A stretch of 64,000 bases of DNA from Pedobacter hiemivivus (GCF_004331685.1 NZ_SJSM01000008.1:62001-126000), one strand, 5' to 3'. Shown: positions 41,998-51,204, numbered from the stretch's first letter. The notes: generated from the sequence alone by a model not told the origin. Numbers and translations: made by a program.

Positions 41998-43749
41998 TTA
42001 AAAGTTCTTTCCAACTTTCTCTAACATTTCTGGTGGGATATTCTGCATATCAACCACTAAAAAGCCATCCAGACAATCAGAAAACTTAGGGTCTATATTG
42101 AAACATATGATTTTTGCATTCAGGTTCATGTATTGTCTTAGCAACACAGGAATCTTGATGTGTGAGTTTTCAATGTCAGAAATCAAACTATCCAAATCTT
42201 TTAGGGATTCACTACTTTCTATGAGCAGGTCTTTATCAATGGCCGACAAGTCCGCCTTAAATTTGTTTTTAGGTTTTACGTAATGTGCCAATTCATAATC
42301 GAAATGGTTTTTGGTGATGTAATCAACAATCAGCGATTTAGAAAACTTAGAAAAGTTATTGCTGATACTTACAGGTCCAAACATATACCTGTACTGTGGA
42401 TTATCTAACAGGTATTTCAAGATACCTTTCCATAGTAAAAACAGGGGCAATGGTTTTTGCTGATATTCTTTTCTAATCCATGAACGACCAAGTTCTATTC
42501 CTTTTCTGAGCAATGGGTAAAATGGCTCTTTAATTTTGAACAGCTCCGACAGGTAAAAACCTCTGCGGCCCATCGTATTTAATATTTCATCACCTTTACC
42601 AATACGGTAGGCGCCTACAATATTTTGTAGTTCTTTATCCCATATAAATAAGTGACTGTAGTAAATGTCGTAATTATCAAGGTCGATCTTTTTGTTGGTT
42701 CCTTCGCCAACCTCTCTAAAGGTGATTTCCCTTAAACGGCCAATTTCTCTCAATACATTTGGAATAGCTATGGTTGGCGCAATGTACACTTCGTAATTTT
42801 TTTCCTGCCATACCCTAAAGCCTTCCAACTCTTCAATTTCTTGAACCATTAAGTTGCGGTCTGTCTCTTCGATAACCGGCTCTGGTTTTTTCTTAATCTT
42901 GAAGAGGTTGATCGGATTAAACATTTTTTTCTCTTCTTCCAATCCGGTGCCTAGCGCATAGGTGCGGGCGCGTAAAAAGTCGAGTAGTTTATTGGTGTTG
43001 TTCCGATAAGAGATGTCTTCGATATTGATCGGTTTACCTATCCGAACCTTTATTTTAAGTCCTTGTTTATTTAAAAATTCAGATGGCAATTTGGCCGTTC
43101 TAAGAGTAGGATGAATAAAACTTAGGATATTAAACAATACTCCATTGTTGCCATGGAAGTAAATTGGTACAACAGGTACTTTAGCTCTTGCTATTAATTT
43201 ACCCACTACAGGGTGCCATATACGGTCTGTAATCTCTTGTTTATCTAAGCTAAAGGTAGAAACCTCACCCGCAGGAAAGATCCCAATAGGAGTCCCACTT
43301 TTCAATAAGTCGAACGTAGCTTTTAAGCCACTGATGCTGGACGTATGTTGGACGTTTTCGAAGGGGTTTACTGCTACAAAGAACTCGCTCAGGTTAGGGA
43401 TCTTTTTAAGGATAAAATTAACCATCACCTTGGCCTCTGGCCTTACTGTGCATAACAATTTTACGAGGGCGAGTCCTTCAATACCACCGTAAGGATGATT
43501 GGCTATGGCAATAAAACCGCCTGTTTTAGGTATGCTTTTAAGATCATCTTCATCAAAATCGATGCTTACACCTATTGTTTCTAATATTTTGTCAACAAAC
43601 TCAAGTCCGTTAAAGTGTTCATTTTGAGAAAAAACCTTGTTGATGTCATTCAGTTTCATCATCTCCATGAGTAAAGCTGCTAAACCCGGTACACCTAACT
43701 TATCTATCTTCGTGGCCTTTGCAAACTCTTTAGTAGTTATAATCTTCAT
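41998..43749 (-). CDS. olsF: Bifunctional ornithine-lipid synthase, OlsF-like
   Basis: A 583-residue fusion of two acyltransferases. The N-terminal half (about 60-280) is PlsC-like with the HX4D-type block NHPYGGIEG (Asn84-His85 onward, Gly-Glu-Gly instead of Asp) and FPAGEVS. The C-terminal half (about 300-560) is GNAT/hemolysin-like (OlsB type): FREVGEGTNKKIDLDNYD and GRSWIRKEYQQKPLPLFLLWKGI. This arrangement is that of OlsF, which makes phosphorus-free ornithine lipids from ornithine and acyl chains. Located beside Pho-type promoters, it fits phosphate sparing. Its own upstream region shows a TATTTTTG element, not a PhoB-like box. Confidence 0.75.
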   Translation of the reverse strand: MKIITTKEFAKATKIDKLGVPGLAALLMEMMKLNDINKVFSQNEHFNGLEFVDKILETIGVSIDFDEDDLKSIPKTGGFIAIANHPYGGIEGLALVKLLCTVRPEAKVMVNFILKKIPNLSEFFVAVNPFENVQHTSSISGLKATFDLLKSGTPIGIFPAGEVSTFSLDKQEITDRIWHPVVGKLIARAKVPVVPIYFHGNNGVLFNILSFIHPTLRTAKLPSEFLNKQGLKIKVRIGKPINIEDISYRNNTNKLLDFLRARTYALGTGLEEEKKMFNPINLFKIKKKPEPVIEETDRNLMVQEIEELEGFRVWQEKNYEVYIAPTIAIPNVLREIGRLREITFREVGEGTNKKIDLDNYDIYYSHLFIWDKELQNIVGAYRIGKGDEILNTMGRRGFYLSELFKIKEPFYPLLRKGIELGRSWIRKEYQQKPLPLFLLWKGILKYLLDNPQYRYMFGPVSISNNFSKFSKSLIVDYITKNHFDYELAHYVKPKNKFKADLSAIDKDLLIESSESLKDLDSLISDIENSHIKIPVLLRQYMNLNAKIICFNIDPKFSDCLDGFLVVDMQNIPPEMLEKVGKNF

Positions 43750-43781
43750 TTAAATTGGATTAATGAATTGTAAAGCAAGTT

Positions 43782-43789
43782 CAAAAATA
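43782..43789 (-). promoter_or_regulatory. -7 element of the olsF-like gene
   Basis: Minus-strand TATTTTTG, a perfect TAnnTTTG match, about 33 bp upstream of the ATG at 43749. No TTG occurs at the usual distance (nearest gives about 25 nt). Confidence 0.4.
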
Positions 43790-44149
43790 AGATTTATATT
43801 TTTAAAGCGAGTTACAAGCTAGAAATATAAGCAATTAACTATTGCTATAATTATGTTCAAAACGGTATTTTATACACGGATTTAAGGCTAGGAAACGCTG
43901 TGGGGATGGCTTATAATTGCCGGGACATTGCTGGGGCCTTGCTGGCGCCCAGGCCTTATAAAGGGAGGAGCAACGTTCTGGTATATCCTTGGTTATTAAC
44001 TACAGCTTCTTTTCTGCTGTTTGGTTGATGAATTTTGTGGAAGCCTGCCGGATTGAATGCAAGTTAATAAAATGATAACAATTTAATAAATGTGATTGCA
44101 GTATCGATTGTAGGTTGGTTAGTCTTAAGTAAGTTGGTTAAATTAGCTG
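43790..44149. other. Gene-poor gap with a GC-richer patch
   Basis: About 360 bp with no confident gene. The section 43884-44030 is visibly richer in G+C than its surroundings and contains a 40-codon plus-strand frame from ATG 43906 to TGA 44026-44028 (MAYNCRDIAGALLAPRPYKG and on) that I do not recognise. The rest is AT-rich and may hold the comEA-like promoter. Confidence 0.5.
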
Positions 44150-45055
44150 ATGAAGAAATGGTTGGCTGTTTATTTTGGATTTACCAAGAGAGAGTTTAAT
44201 GGATTAATGACGCTTTTTGTCCTTATTGGGCTAATGATGAGCTTTCCTTATTTATATGGTTTAGTGAAAGAGGAGGAACAGGTAACCGAAGCTGAGCAAC
44301 AAGCAGTTTTGACATTAGCCTTGCTGGATAAGAAAAAGTTGAGCGATAAAAAGGAATATAATTTTGAACAACCTACAGTTAAAAGGAAAGTCAGCCTATT
44401 TGCTTTTGATCCGAATAGGATAGGCGTGGAGGAATGGATAAAGCTAGGGCTATCAGCCAAACAAGCTGGGGCTATTTTAAAATACCGGGCAAAAGGTGGT
44501 CAATTTAGAAAGAAAGAAGACTTACGTAAAATGTACACGATAAGCTTACATATGTATCAACAATGGGAGCCCTATATTAGGATTGCGAATGATTTAGAAA
44601 ACAGCCCGGCGCTTAATTCGAAAACATATCCCAAGCAAGTGCATATAAAGTTGGCGCCTGTCGTTGTTGAAGTTAATGGGGCCGATACTACAGCGCTCGA
44701 TCAAATAAGGGGGATTGGGATGACCTTTGCCAATCGCATCATTAACTATAGAGAACGCATTGGTGGCTTTTATAAAAAAGAACAACTGATGGAAGTTTTT
44801 GGCCTGGATTCCGTAAAGTACGAAGAGATTAAAGACCAGGTTGTAGTTGATGTGACTAAATTAAAAAGGATAAATGTGAATACTGCCGAGTTTGCTGATT
44901 TTAAAAATCACCCATACATTAGGTATAAACAGGTAAATGCACTGATACAATATAGAAAACAGCATGGAAATTATAGTAATATTGCAGACTTAAATAAAGT
45001 GGCTATTTTAAATCAGGAAACAATTAACCGTTTGGCTGCTTATCTTGAATTTTAA
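44150..45055 (+). CDS. ComEA-like helix-hairpin-helix protein
   Basis: A 301-residue protein with an N-terminal transmembrane segment (about 18-38) and at least three helix-hairpin-helix DNA-binding units: IKLGLSAKQAGAILKYRAKGGQF (about 92-115), DQIRGIGMTFANRIINYRERIGGF and the C-terminal INVNTAEFADFKNHPYIRYKQVNALIQYRKQHG. This architecture is known in Bacteroidota as a ComEA homologue fused to extra HhH repeats. A DNA-uptake or envelope-associated DNA-binding role is inferred. The apt gene begins 2 bp after its stop, suggesting co-transcription. Confidence 0.85.
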   Translation: MKKWLAVYFGFTKREFNGLMTLFVLIGLMMSFPYLYGLVKEEEQVTEAEQQAVLTLALLDKKKLSDKKEYNFEQPTVKRKVSLFAFDPNRIGVEEWIKLGLSAKQAGAILKYRAKGGQFRKKEDLRKMYTISLHMYQQWEPYIRIANDLENSPALNSKTYPKQVHIKLAPVVVEVNGADTTALDQIRGIGMTFANRIINYRERIGGFYKKEQLMEVFGLDSVKYEEIKDQVVVDVTKLKRINVNTAEFADFKNHPYIRYKQVNALIQYRKQHGNYSNIADLNKVAILNQETINRLAAYLEF

Positions 45056-45057
45056 TC

Positions 45058-45585
45058 ATGATAGAATCAAAAATAAAATCAACTGTACGCGATGTAAATG
45101 ATTTTCCTAAAGCTGGGATCGTTTTTAAAGACATTACCCCCATATTAAAAGATCCTCAGTTGTGTATGGAGATTACCAAAGCATTAGCGGAGCAACTCAA
45201 AGATGTGGGAATAGATGTAGTCGCAGGTATTGAAAGCCGGGGTTTTTTATTTGGTCCGACATTGGCGCAACTTTTAAATGTTCCTTTTGTGCCGATTAGG
45301 AAGGCGGGTAAGCTGCCTTATAAAACGGTAAAGCAGTCGTATGACTTGGAATATGGAACGGCAACGATAGAGCTACATGAGGACGCATTAATTGCGGGAC
45401 AAAAAGTTTTGATACATGATGACTTGCTAGCTACCGGAGGAACCGTTGTTGCAGCTTCTAAATTAGTGATGCAGCTGGGCGCTGAGGTTGCGGGTTATTC
45501 TTTCATTATTGCTTTGGATTTCTTGAATGGAAGAGTCAGATTGGCGCCTTATAACACGCAGATATTTTCACTTGCCTCTTATTAG
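45058..45585 (+). CDS. apt: Adenine phosphoribosyltransferase
   Basis: A 175-residue salvage enzyme that makes AMP from adenine and PRPP. It shows the N-terminal DFPKAGIVFKDITPIL, the hood/flexible loop PIRKAGKLPYKTVKQSYDLEYG and the PRPP-binding motif VLIHDDLLATGGTVVAA. Length is normal for Apt. It starts 2 bp after the ComEA-like gene. Confidence 0.96.
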   Translation: MIESKIKSTVRDVNDFPKAGIVFKDITPILKDPQLCMEITKALAEQLKDVGIDVVAGIESRGFLFGPTLAQLLNVPFVPIRKAGKLPYKTVKQSYDLEYGTATIELHEDALIAGQKVLIHDDLLATGGTVVAASKLVMQLGAEVAGYSFIIALDFLNGRVRLAPYNTQIFSLASY

Positions 45586-45802
45586 AATTTGGCTGATTTG
45601 TTGTTTTTTGTAGCTTTTGGCTATTGAGTGCAAGATTTTTGAAAAAAAATAACAGTAAAATTTCTGGCCTTATTCATTTGTCTAAAATGATAGGGTAAGG
45701 TTAATGAACTAAATACCATTTCGTTCTATGTTTTGGCGAATTTTTAACTGGTGATGCTGTTGTTTTATTTGTTTATCATTGCCCAAATTCAAACAATAAA
45801 AT

Positions 45803-46975
45803 ATGTTAGAAACGATGGATAATTCTGTGGGATACAACTTTAGTATCTCAGAAAATCAGGAGATGGTCAGAAGCATGGTGAAAGATTTTGCCGAAAAAAA
45901 TATCAGGCCAAAATTGATGGAATGGGACGAGGCACAACATTTCCCTGTCGAAGTTTTTAAGCAATTGGGTGAACTGGGTTTGATGGGCGTACTTGTTCCA
46001 GAAACTTATGGGGGATCAGGTTTTGGTTATCAGGAATATGTAGATGTAATTGTTGAAGTCGCAAAAGTTTGTGGTTCTATCGGTTTATCTCTGGCAGCGC
46101 ATAATTCGTTATGTACCGGACATATTCTTGCTTTTGGAAATGAAGCGCAAAAACAGAAATGGTTACCTAAGTTGGCTTCTGCTGAATGGATAGGTGCCTG
46201 GGGTTTAACGGAAGCTAATACTGGATCGGATGCTTTGCGGATGATGACCACGGCTACGTTGGATGGGGATGAATATGTAATTAACGGAGCCAAAAATTGG
46301 ATCACACACGGTAAAAGTGGTGATATTGCAGTGGTAATGGTACGCACTGGCGAAAAGGGAGAAGCTAAAGGTATTTCTGCGATCGTAGTTGAACGTGGTA
46401 CACCAGGTTTTTCGGCTGGTAAAAAAGAAAATAAACTAGGTATGAGAGCCTCGGAAACTACAGAGATGATTTTTGACAATTGTCGCGTTCCGAAGGAGAA
46501 CCTTTTAGGTAATGTTGGAGACGGGTTTAAACAGGCCATGAAGGTGTTGGACGGTGGAAGGATCTCTATTGCAGCGCTGGCGCTCGGTATTGCTAAGGGG
46601 GCTTATGAGGCGGCTGTTGCCTATTCTAAAGAGCGTCATCAGTTTGGACAGCCAATAGCTAGCTTTCAGGGGATAAGTTTTAAACTTGCGGATATGGCTA
46701 CGGAGATTGAAGCTGCTGATTTGTTGATCCGACAGGCGGCTGATTTAAAGAACCGTGGTTTACCTATGACTAAGGAGTCGGCTATGGCCAAGTACTTTGC
46801 ATCGGAGGTTTGTGTAAGATGCGCTACTGAGGCTGTACAGATTTTTGGTGGCTATGGCTACACTAAAGATTTTCCGGTTGAGAAGTTCTATCGTGATAGT
46901 AAACTATGTACAATAGGAGAGGGGACCTCTGAAATTCAAAAAATAGTCATCGCACGTGAAGTGTTGAAGGATTAG
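45803..46975 (+). CDS. Acyl-CoA dehydrogenase
   Basis: A 390-residue FAD enzyme that introduces the alpha-beta double bond in acyl-CoA during fatty-acid or branched-chain amino-acid breakdown. Signature blocks are GAWGLTEANTGSDAL (FAD/substrate binding), the middle beta domain (GISAIVVERGTPGFSAGKKENKLGMRAS), and the C-terminal IFGGYGYTKDFPVEKFYRDSKLCTIGEGTSEIQKIVIAREVL. The glutamate in GEGTSEIQ is in the usual position near the flavin. Short-chain or branched-chain specificity is most likely. It is convergent with the 47055 gene across a shared terminator. Confidence 0.94.
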   Translation: MLETMDNSVGYNFSISENQEMVRSMVKDFAEKNIRPKLMEWDEAQHFPVEVFKQLGELGLMGVLVPETYGGSGFGYQEYVDVIVEVAKVCGSIGLSLAAHNSLCTGHILAFGNEAQKQKWLPKLASAEWIGAWGLTEANTGSDALRMMTTATLDGDEYVINGAKNWITHGKSGDIAVVMVRTGEKGEAKGISAIVVERGTPGFSAGKKENKLGMRASETTEMIFDNCRVPKENLLGNVGDGFKQAMKVLDGGRISIAALALGIAKGAYEAAVAYSKERHQFGQPIASFQGISFKLADMATEIEAADLLIRQAADLKNRGLPMTKESAMAKYFASEVCVRCATEAVQIFGGYGYTKDFPVEKFYRDSKLCTIGEGTSEIQKIVIAREVLKD

Positions 46976-47021
46976 TGCTCCCCATTTAAGACGAGATATT
47001 CTAACCAAATATAAAACTGGT

Positions 47022-47056
47022 AAATCCGGCCCATCGAAAGATAGCCGGATTTATTT
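47022..47056. terminator. Terminator between acyl-CoA dehydrogenase and 47055 gene
   Basis: A 9-bp stem AAATCCGGC/GCCGGATTT with a 13-nt loop in the gap between two convergent genes; the T tract is short and broken. Confidence 0.6.
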
Positions 47057-47426
47057 ATTTTATGGATATGATTTTATCGACCACAAATGGGCTATAACCT
47101 CTCCAAGGCAAGCGATTTACATATTCTTTATAATGCAGTTCGAACGTTTTTCCACTATTTAGCATCATTTTCTCAGCAATAGAATCATTGGTCACCGAAA
47201 ACTCAAACTCATTCGATTGGATGGCTCCAGGCTGTCCGGTGCGGAATCCCGTTTGGATTAGTTTGCCTTCATATGTTTTAAATAGGTATCCCTTTTTAAC
47301 TACATAATTAAGTTGTCCGGCTTTAACACCTTCTCCAAATACAAAATAGTAATTGTAATAAACGAAGCCACTAAGGCCGAGGATTACGATCGCAAGGATA
47401 ATGTAAAGTGTTTTTTTAGATTTCAT
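47055..47426 (-). CDS. Hypothetical single-pass membrane protein, 123 aa
   Basis: A 123-residue protein with one N-terminal transmembrane helix (about 6-28) and a beta-rich exported part (EGVKAGQLNYVVKKGYLFKTYEGKL, GYSPFVVDKII). This type of protein is common in Bacteroidota and often carries a doubtful label of 6-phosphogluconate dehydrogenase, which it is not. No motif indicates a function. Confidence 0.75.
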   Translation of the reverse strand: MKSKKTLYIILAIVILGLSGFVYYNYYFVFGEGVKAGQLNYVVKKGYLFKTYEGKLIQTGFRTGQPGAIQSNEFEFSVTNDSIAEKMMLNSGKTFELHYKEYVNRLPWRGYSPFVVDKIISIK

Positions 47427-47512
47427 AGATATGATTATTGATGATTAAAGGTAATTAAATAACATTCTGGTTTGAGTTTAGGCTCATTAATAATTAAATA
47501 TAATATATTGTT

Positions 47513-47541
47513 TTGATTATCAAATGAAAGCTCTATCTTTG
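47513..47541 (+). promoter_or_regulatory. rpsU promoter
   Basis: TTG (47513-47515), 18 nt, TATCTTTG (47534-47541) and GCAGTCC immediately after, the same start-site context as the rpsT promoter. Confidence 0.8.
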
Positions 47542-47577
47542 CAGTCCTAAAAACAACGAGAGGAGGTATTTTACGTT

Positions 47578-47772
47578 ATGATCATTATTAATATTAAAGA
47601 CGGCGAATCATTAGATAAGGCGTTAAAACGTTTCAAAAAGAAGTTTGAAAAAACTGGAGTTTTGAGAGAATTGCGTAGCCGCCAAGCTTATGAGAAAAAA
47701 TCTGTAGCTCGTCGTACACTAGTGAAACACGCTATTTACAAGCAAAATATGCAACTTGAAGGAACAATCTAG
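47578..47772 (+). CDS. rpsU: 30S ribosomal protein S21
   Basis: A 64-residue basic protein of the 30S platform involved in translation initiation. The N-terminal MIIINIKDGESLDKALKRFKKKFEK and the Arg-rich middle (RELRSRQAYEKKSVARRTLVKHAIYK) are typical. A GGAGG-like sequence lies about 15 nt upstream of the ATG (GAGAGGAGGT at 47558-47567), rare in this window, which may have a regulatory meaning because S21 itself affects Shine-Dalgarno use in Bacteroidota. Confidence 0.95.
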   Translation: MIIINIKDGESLDKALKRFKKKFEKTGVLRELRSRQAYEKKSVARRTLVKHAIYKQNMQLEGTI

Positions 47773-47795
47773 TTCTAAAAGTTTAATATGATATT

Positions 47796-47828
47796 AAAGC
47801 GCCATCGATTATTCGGTGGCGCTTTTTT
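47796..47828. terminator. rpsU terminator, bidirectional
   Basis: A 13-bp stem (AAAGCGCCATCGA with TCGGTGGCGCTTT, one G-U pair), 4-nt loop and six T residues (47823-47828). The minus-strand kinase gene ends just inside it. Confidence 0.9.
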
Positions 47829-49623
47829 ATTTTTCAATGCCGATTAAATGCCATTTCTCTAGTCTATTCATCAATTCTTCTAGTTTAAAGGGTTTACGGA
47901 TATAGTCGTTCATCCCGGCATTTATACATGTTTCTTCGTCGTCTGTCATTACATTAGCCGTTAGTGCAATAATGATAGGCTGCTTTTTAAGTGTTTTGCG
48001 AATGATCTGGGTGGCTTCCAGTCCGTCCATGACAGGCATTTGGATGTCCATTAAAATTATCTCATACTCTTTCTGCTTAACGGCTTCAATCGCCTCTTGT
48101 CCATTTTTAGCCAGATCTGGTGAATAGCCCATCTTACGCAGGATATTCAGAATCACATGTTGGTTCATTTGGTTATCTTCTGCTATGAGTATGGTGAATG
48201 GGAATTTCTTGCTAAAGTTTGTTGACAATTTACTCGGAATCAGCTTTTCATCCTGAAAGGGAGCCTGTCTGTTCAGATTTCCTATATAAGTGGTTATCGT
48301 AAACGAAAATGTAGAGCCTAGGTCAGGTTTGCTTTCTACCCAGATTTGTCCCCCCATTAAGTCGACTAGTTTTTCTGAGATGGCGAGGCCCAGTCCTGTA
48401 CCTCCATATTTTCTTGTGGTAGATGAATCTATCTGGGAAAATGCTTTAAATAATCGATTTAATTTGTCTTCTGGTATACCAATCCCCGTATCCCGTATAT
48501 CAAATCTTAATGTTACTTGTCCGTCTGGTTTGGTATTTTCTAAGTGAACGAATACGCAAACTTCCCCTTGTTCTGTAAATTTCATTGCGTTACCTACCAG
48601 GTTGGTTAAAATCTGTTTCAATCTTAAATGGTCCCCAACAATCTGTAGGGGTACGTTTTCCTGGATATCATAAATCAGGTTTAAATGGGTTTGTGCTGCT
48701 TTGCTGGCGAAAATATAAAGCACATCCTCAATTAAACGACGCAAATCAAAGTCTTCTCTTTCGAGTTCGAGGTTTCCTGATTCGATCTTTGAAAAATCCA
48801 GAATATCGTTAATTACATTGATCAGTGTTTCTCCACAGGTGTTGATTGTTTCGTTGAACATTCGCTGCTCTTCTGTCAAAGGTGTTTCGCCCAATAGGGT
48901 AGACATCCCAATCACCCCATTCATTGGGGTTCGTATTTCATGGCTCATTGTAGCTAGGAATATGCTCTTTGCCTGGCTAGCCTGATCAGCATCCTGACGG
49001 GCTTTTTCTAGTTCTAAATTAAATTTTCTTAATTGTTGATTTGATTTGTCAAGGGCTTCTTCATTCTGCTTGCGCATTGCACTATATTTTTCCAGCTGAT
49101 ATGCCCATAATCCACAGATAAAGAATATTACGGCGGCGAGGAGGAGGTGGATTAGAAGAGTTTGGAGATCAATGTGGTCCTGATTGCTGAAATAAACTTT
49201 ATTGAAGCCGATGTTCTGAAGGTGGCTGAAGATGGTATGGTGAAGAACCACAATAATTAATATGGGAATCTGCAATTTCCATTTCTGATAAGTGATGAGT
49301 AAGGCGCTACCGATAAAAGCGAAAAAATGCATTTCAAACATCCCGTGCATCTGGTAGATAAACTGGGCCATAAAAATGCCTAGTACGGTGCTTAAAACAT
49401 ACTGATATAAGGTTGAGTCGGGTAATGCTATTTTTGCCGAATAGTAGGCGAGTAAGGAAATTCCACCAACTCCAAATGCAATTAACCAGGTGTCATAGTA
49501 TGAGGCGATTAAAAGTCCGACTAAAAAGAAACAAATCAGGAAGTAATTCATTAACCGATCTGATCTTTCCTTAACTTCAAAAAAGAAAGTCTGGTTATTG
49601 GAGGCATTAATGTCTTTATTCAT
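47827..49623 (-). CDS. Membrane-bound hybrid histidine kinase
   Basis: A 598-residue sensor kinase. Five or six transmembrane helices (about 25-175) form the sensor. A coiled coil (about 180-222) connects to the dimerisation domain with the phospho-acceptor His in MSHEIRTPMNGVIG, then the ATPase domain with NAMKFTEQGEV (N box), DTGIGIPEDKL (G1) and GGTGLGLAIS (G2), and a C-terminal receiver domain with MDIQMPVMDG containing the phospho-acceptor Asp. No response regulator is adjacent. The target system is unknown. Confidence 0.93.
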   Translation of the reverse strand: MNKDINASNNQTFFFEVKERSDRLMNYFLICFFLVGLLIASYYDTWLIAFGVGGISLLAYYSAKIALPDSTLYQYVLSTVLGIFMAQFIYQMHGMFEMHFFAFIGSALLITYQKWKLQIPILIIVVLHHTIFSHLQNIGFNKVYFSNQDHIDLQTLLIHLLLAAVIFFICGLWAYQLEKYSAMRKQNEEALDKSNQQLRKFNLELEKARQDADQASQAKSIFLATMSHEIRTPMNGVIGMSTLLGETPLTEEQRMFNETINTCGETLINVINDILDFSKIESGNLELEREDFDLRRLIEDVLYIFASKAAQTHLNLIYDIQENVPLQIVGDHLRLKQILTNLVGNAMKFTEQGEVCVFVHLENTKPDGQVTLRFDIRDTGIGIPEDKLNRLFKAFSQIDSSTTRKYGGTGLGLAISEKLVDLMGGQIWVESKPDLGSTFSFTITTYIGNLNRQAPFQDEKLIPSKLSTNFSKKFPFTILIAEDNQMNQHVILNILRKMGYSPDLAKNGQEAIEAVKQKEYEIILMDIQMPVMDGLEATQIIRKTLKKQPIIIALTANVMTDDEETCINAGMNDYIRKPFKLEELMNRLEKWHLIGIEK

Positions 49624-49957
49624 ATTTGATTCGCATTATTTTGTGCAATTCTTCATTCAGTTTGTGGTTATAAATGCTTTAAATACGACGGTGAGCGCTT
49701 AGTGCAAATTCTTTTTTTGAGATTTTAAATGTGAAATTAAATTAGGCAATATTTTATTAAAAATATAAAAATTAATTACGCTGGTATATGGTGTTCTTTT
49801 TAATTATAGTTAAGATAGGTGAATAATTTGAAGATTAGTAGGTTAGCTTATGTTACTACCTTATTTTGTGGGTTAGTTTAAATTTTATGTTAAAATAAAC
49901 ACAAAAAGTTGAACTATGTTTTGTAACTTGACTCAACCGAGCACGTAAAGATTTTCT
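49624..49957. other. AT-rich divergent promoter gap
   Basis: 334 bp between the divergent kinase and recombinase genes, strongly AT-rich. No repeat, RNA gene or good promoter match was found; the closest is a TAACTTGA element at 49924 without a spaced TTG. Confidence 0.5.
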
Positions 49958-50842
49958 ATGACTGTTGAGCAATTTTTAACCTATCTGCAGCACGAGAAGA
50001 GATATTCTTCGCATACCATTCAGTCTTACCAAACAGATCTGATTCAGTTTGAAGATTTTATAAGGAAAACATTCGACTTACCTTTAGTCGAGGTTAAGCA
50101 TGTGCATGTAAGAGATTTTATGGTGTACATGATGGATAATAAGGTTGGTGAAAATTCTGTCGGCAGAAAATTATCTACGTTGCGCAGTTTTTATAAGTTT
50201 TTGTTGCGTCAGAATATAATATCCGCAAGTCCCATGACGCTGGTTAAGGCGCCTAAGGTGCCGAAAAAATTACCTGTATTTATAGATGATGCGAAGTTAG
50301 ATCTGTTACTGGATTCGGATGAGTTTTTCGATGATAGTTTTCCTTCGGTAAGGGACAAGTTGATCATAGAGACGTTTTTTGGTACTGGAATGCGTTTGGC
50401 TGAGTTGCTATCGCTGAAGGAGGGGGATATTAATTTTTATGATTCAACGATTCGGGTAATGGGGAAAAGGAGTAAGGAGCGGGTCATTCCTATTAGTAAA
50501 ATACTTGCCGAACAATTGAAAGATTATGTAAAGCTTAAAACATTACAAAATTTTGATAACAAAACGGGGGGCTTAATCGTTACTAACAAAGGAGATGAAG
50601 CTTATCCTGCGTTTGTGAGAAGCATAGTTCAGCGTTATTTGACTTATGTGTCCACCCAGGATAAAAAAAGTCCACACGTGTTGCGCCATTCCTATGCAAC
50701 AAGCTTGCTGAATAGGGGTGCTGATTTAAATGCAATAAAAGAGTTGTTAGGACATGCCAGTTTAGCTGCTACGCAGGTTTACACGCATAATTCAGTAGAG
50801 AGATTAAAAACAATATATAAACAGGCCCATCCAAAGGCATAA
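49958..50842 (+). CDS. xerD: Tyrosine recombinase XerC/XerD
   Basis: A 294-residue site-specific recombinase for resolving chromosome dimers at dif. N-terminal SAM-like core-binding domain (about 1-90, FLTYLQHEKRYSSHTIQSYQTDL), catalytic domain with Arg in FGTGMRLAELLSL, HVLRHSYATSLLNRG (His and Arg) and the end LLGHASLAATQVYTHNS with His and the nucleophile Tyr. The normal length and chromosomal context (next to hpf and the tuf region) favour a housekeeping Xer protein over a mobile-element integrase. No dif-like site was found here. Confidence 0.92.
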   Translation: MTVEQFLTYLQHEKRYSSHTIQSYQTDLIQFEDFIRKTFDLPLVEVKHVHVRDFMVYMMDNKVGENSVGRKLSTLRSFYKFLLRQNIISASPMTLVKAPKVPKKLPVFIDDAKLDLLLDSDEFFDDSFPSVRDKLIIETFFGTGMRLAELLSLKEGDINFYDSTIRVMGKRSKERVIPISKILAEQLKDYVKLKTLQNFDNKTGGLIVTNKGDEAYPAFVRSIVQRYLTYVSTQDKKSPHVLRHSYATSLLNRGADLNAIKELLGHASLAATQVYTHNSVERLKTIYKQAHPKA

Positions 50843-50856
50843 AAAAGGAGGAAAAT

Positions 50857-51204
50857 ATGAAAATTACAGTTCAATCGATTCATTTCAATGCAGACCAGAA
50901 GTTGTTAGATTTTATCCAGAAAAAAGTCGATAAGCTAGATCAGTTTTTTGATCAAATCATTAGCGGGGAAATATATTTAAAATTAGAGAATGTAGATGAC
51001 GAGGCCAATAAGATAAGTGAGGTTAAGCTTATCGTACCAGGGGTTACAATGTTTGCAAAAGAGCAATGTAAAACCTTTGAAGAGGCGACAGATTTGGCAA
51101 TCGAATCATTAAGAAAGCAAATTACTAAACATAAAGATAAGACGAGAATTAAGTTGAGTGAACACAAGGTTCTTTTGAATGCGAATGAAGTATCTGATTA
51201 CTAG
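50857..51204 (+). CDS. hpf: Ribosome hibernation-promoting factor
   Basis: A 115-residue protein of the short HPF/RaiA family that binds the 30S subunit and stalls idle ribosomes. The fold shows beta-alpha-beta-beta-beta-alpha spacing with NADQKLLDFIQKKVDKLDQFFDQI and the C-terminal FEEATDLAIESLRKQITKHKDKTR. It begins 14 bp after xerD and is probably co-transcribed; the terminator follows. Confidence 0.92.
   Translation: MKITVQSIHFNADQKLLDFIQKKVDKLDQFFDQIISGEIYLKLENVDDEANKISEVKLIVPGVTMFAKEQCKTFEEATDLAIESLRKQITKHKDKTRIKLSEHKVLLNANEVSDY

Noticed and set aside
49958..50842. Xer-type recombinase as evidence of a mobile element
   Set aside because: Size, motifs and housekeeping neighbourhood match chromosomal Xer; no att repeats or cargo flank it.
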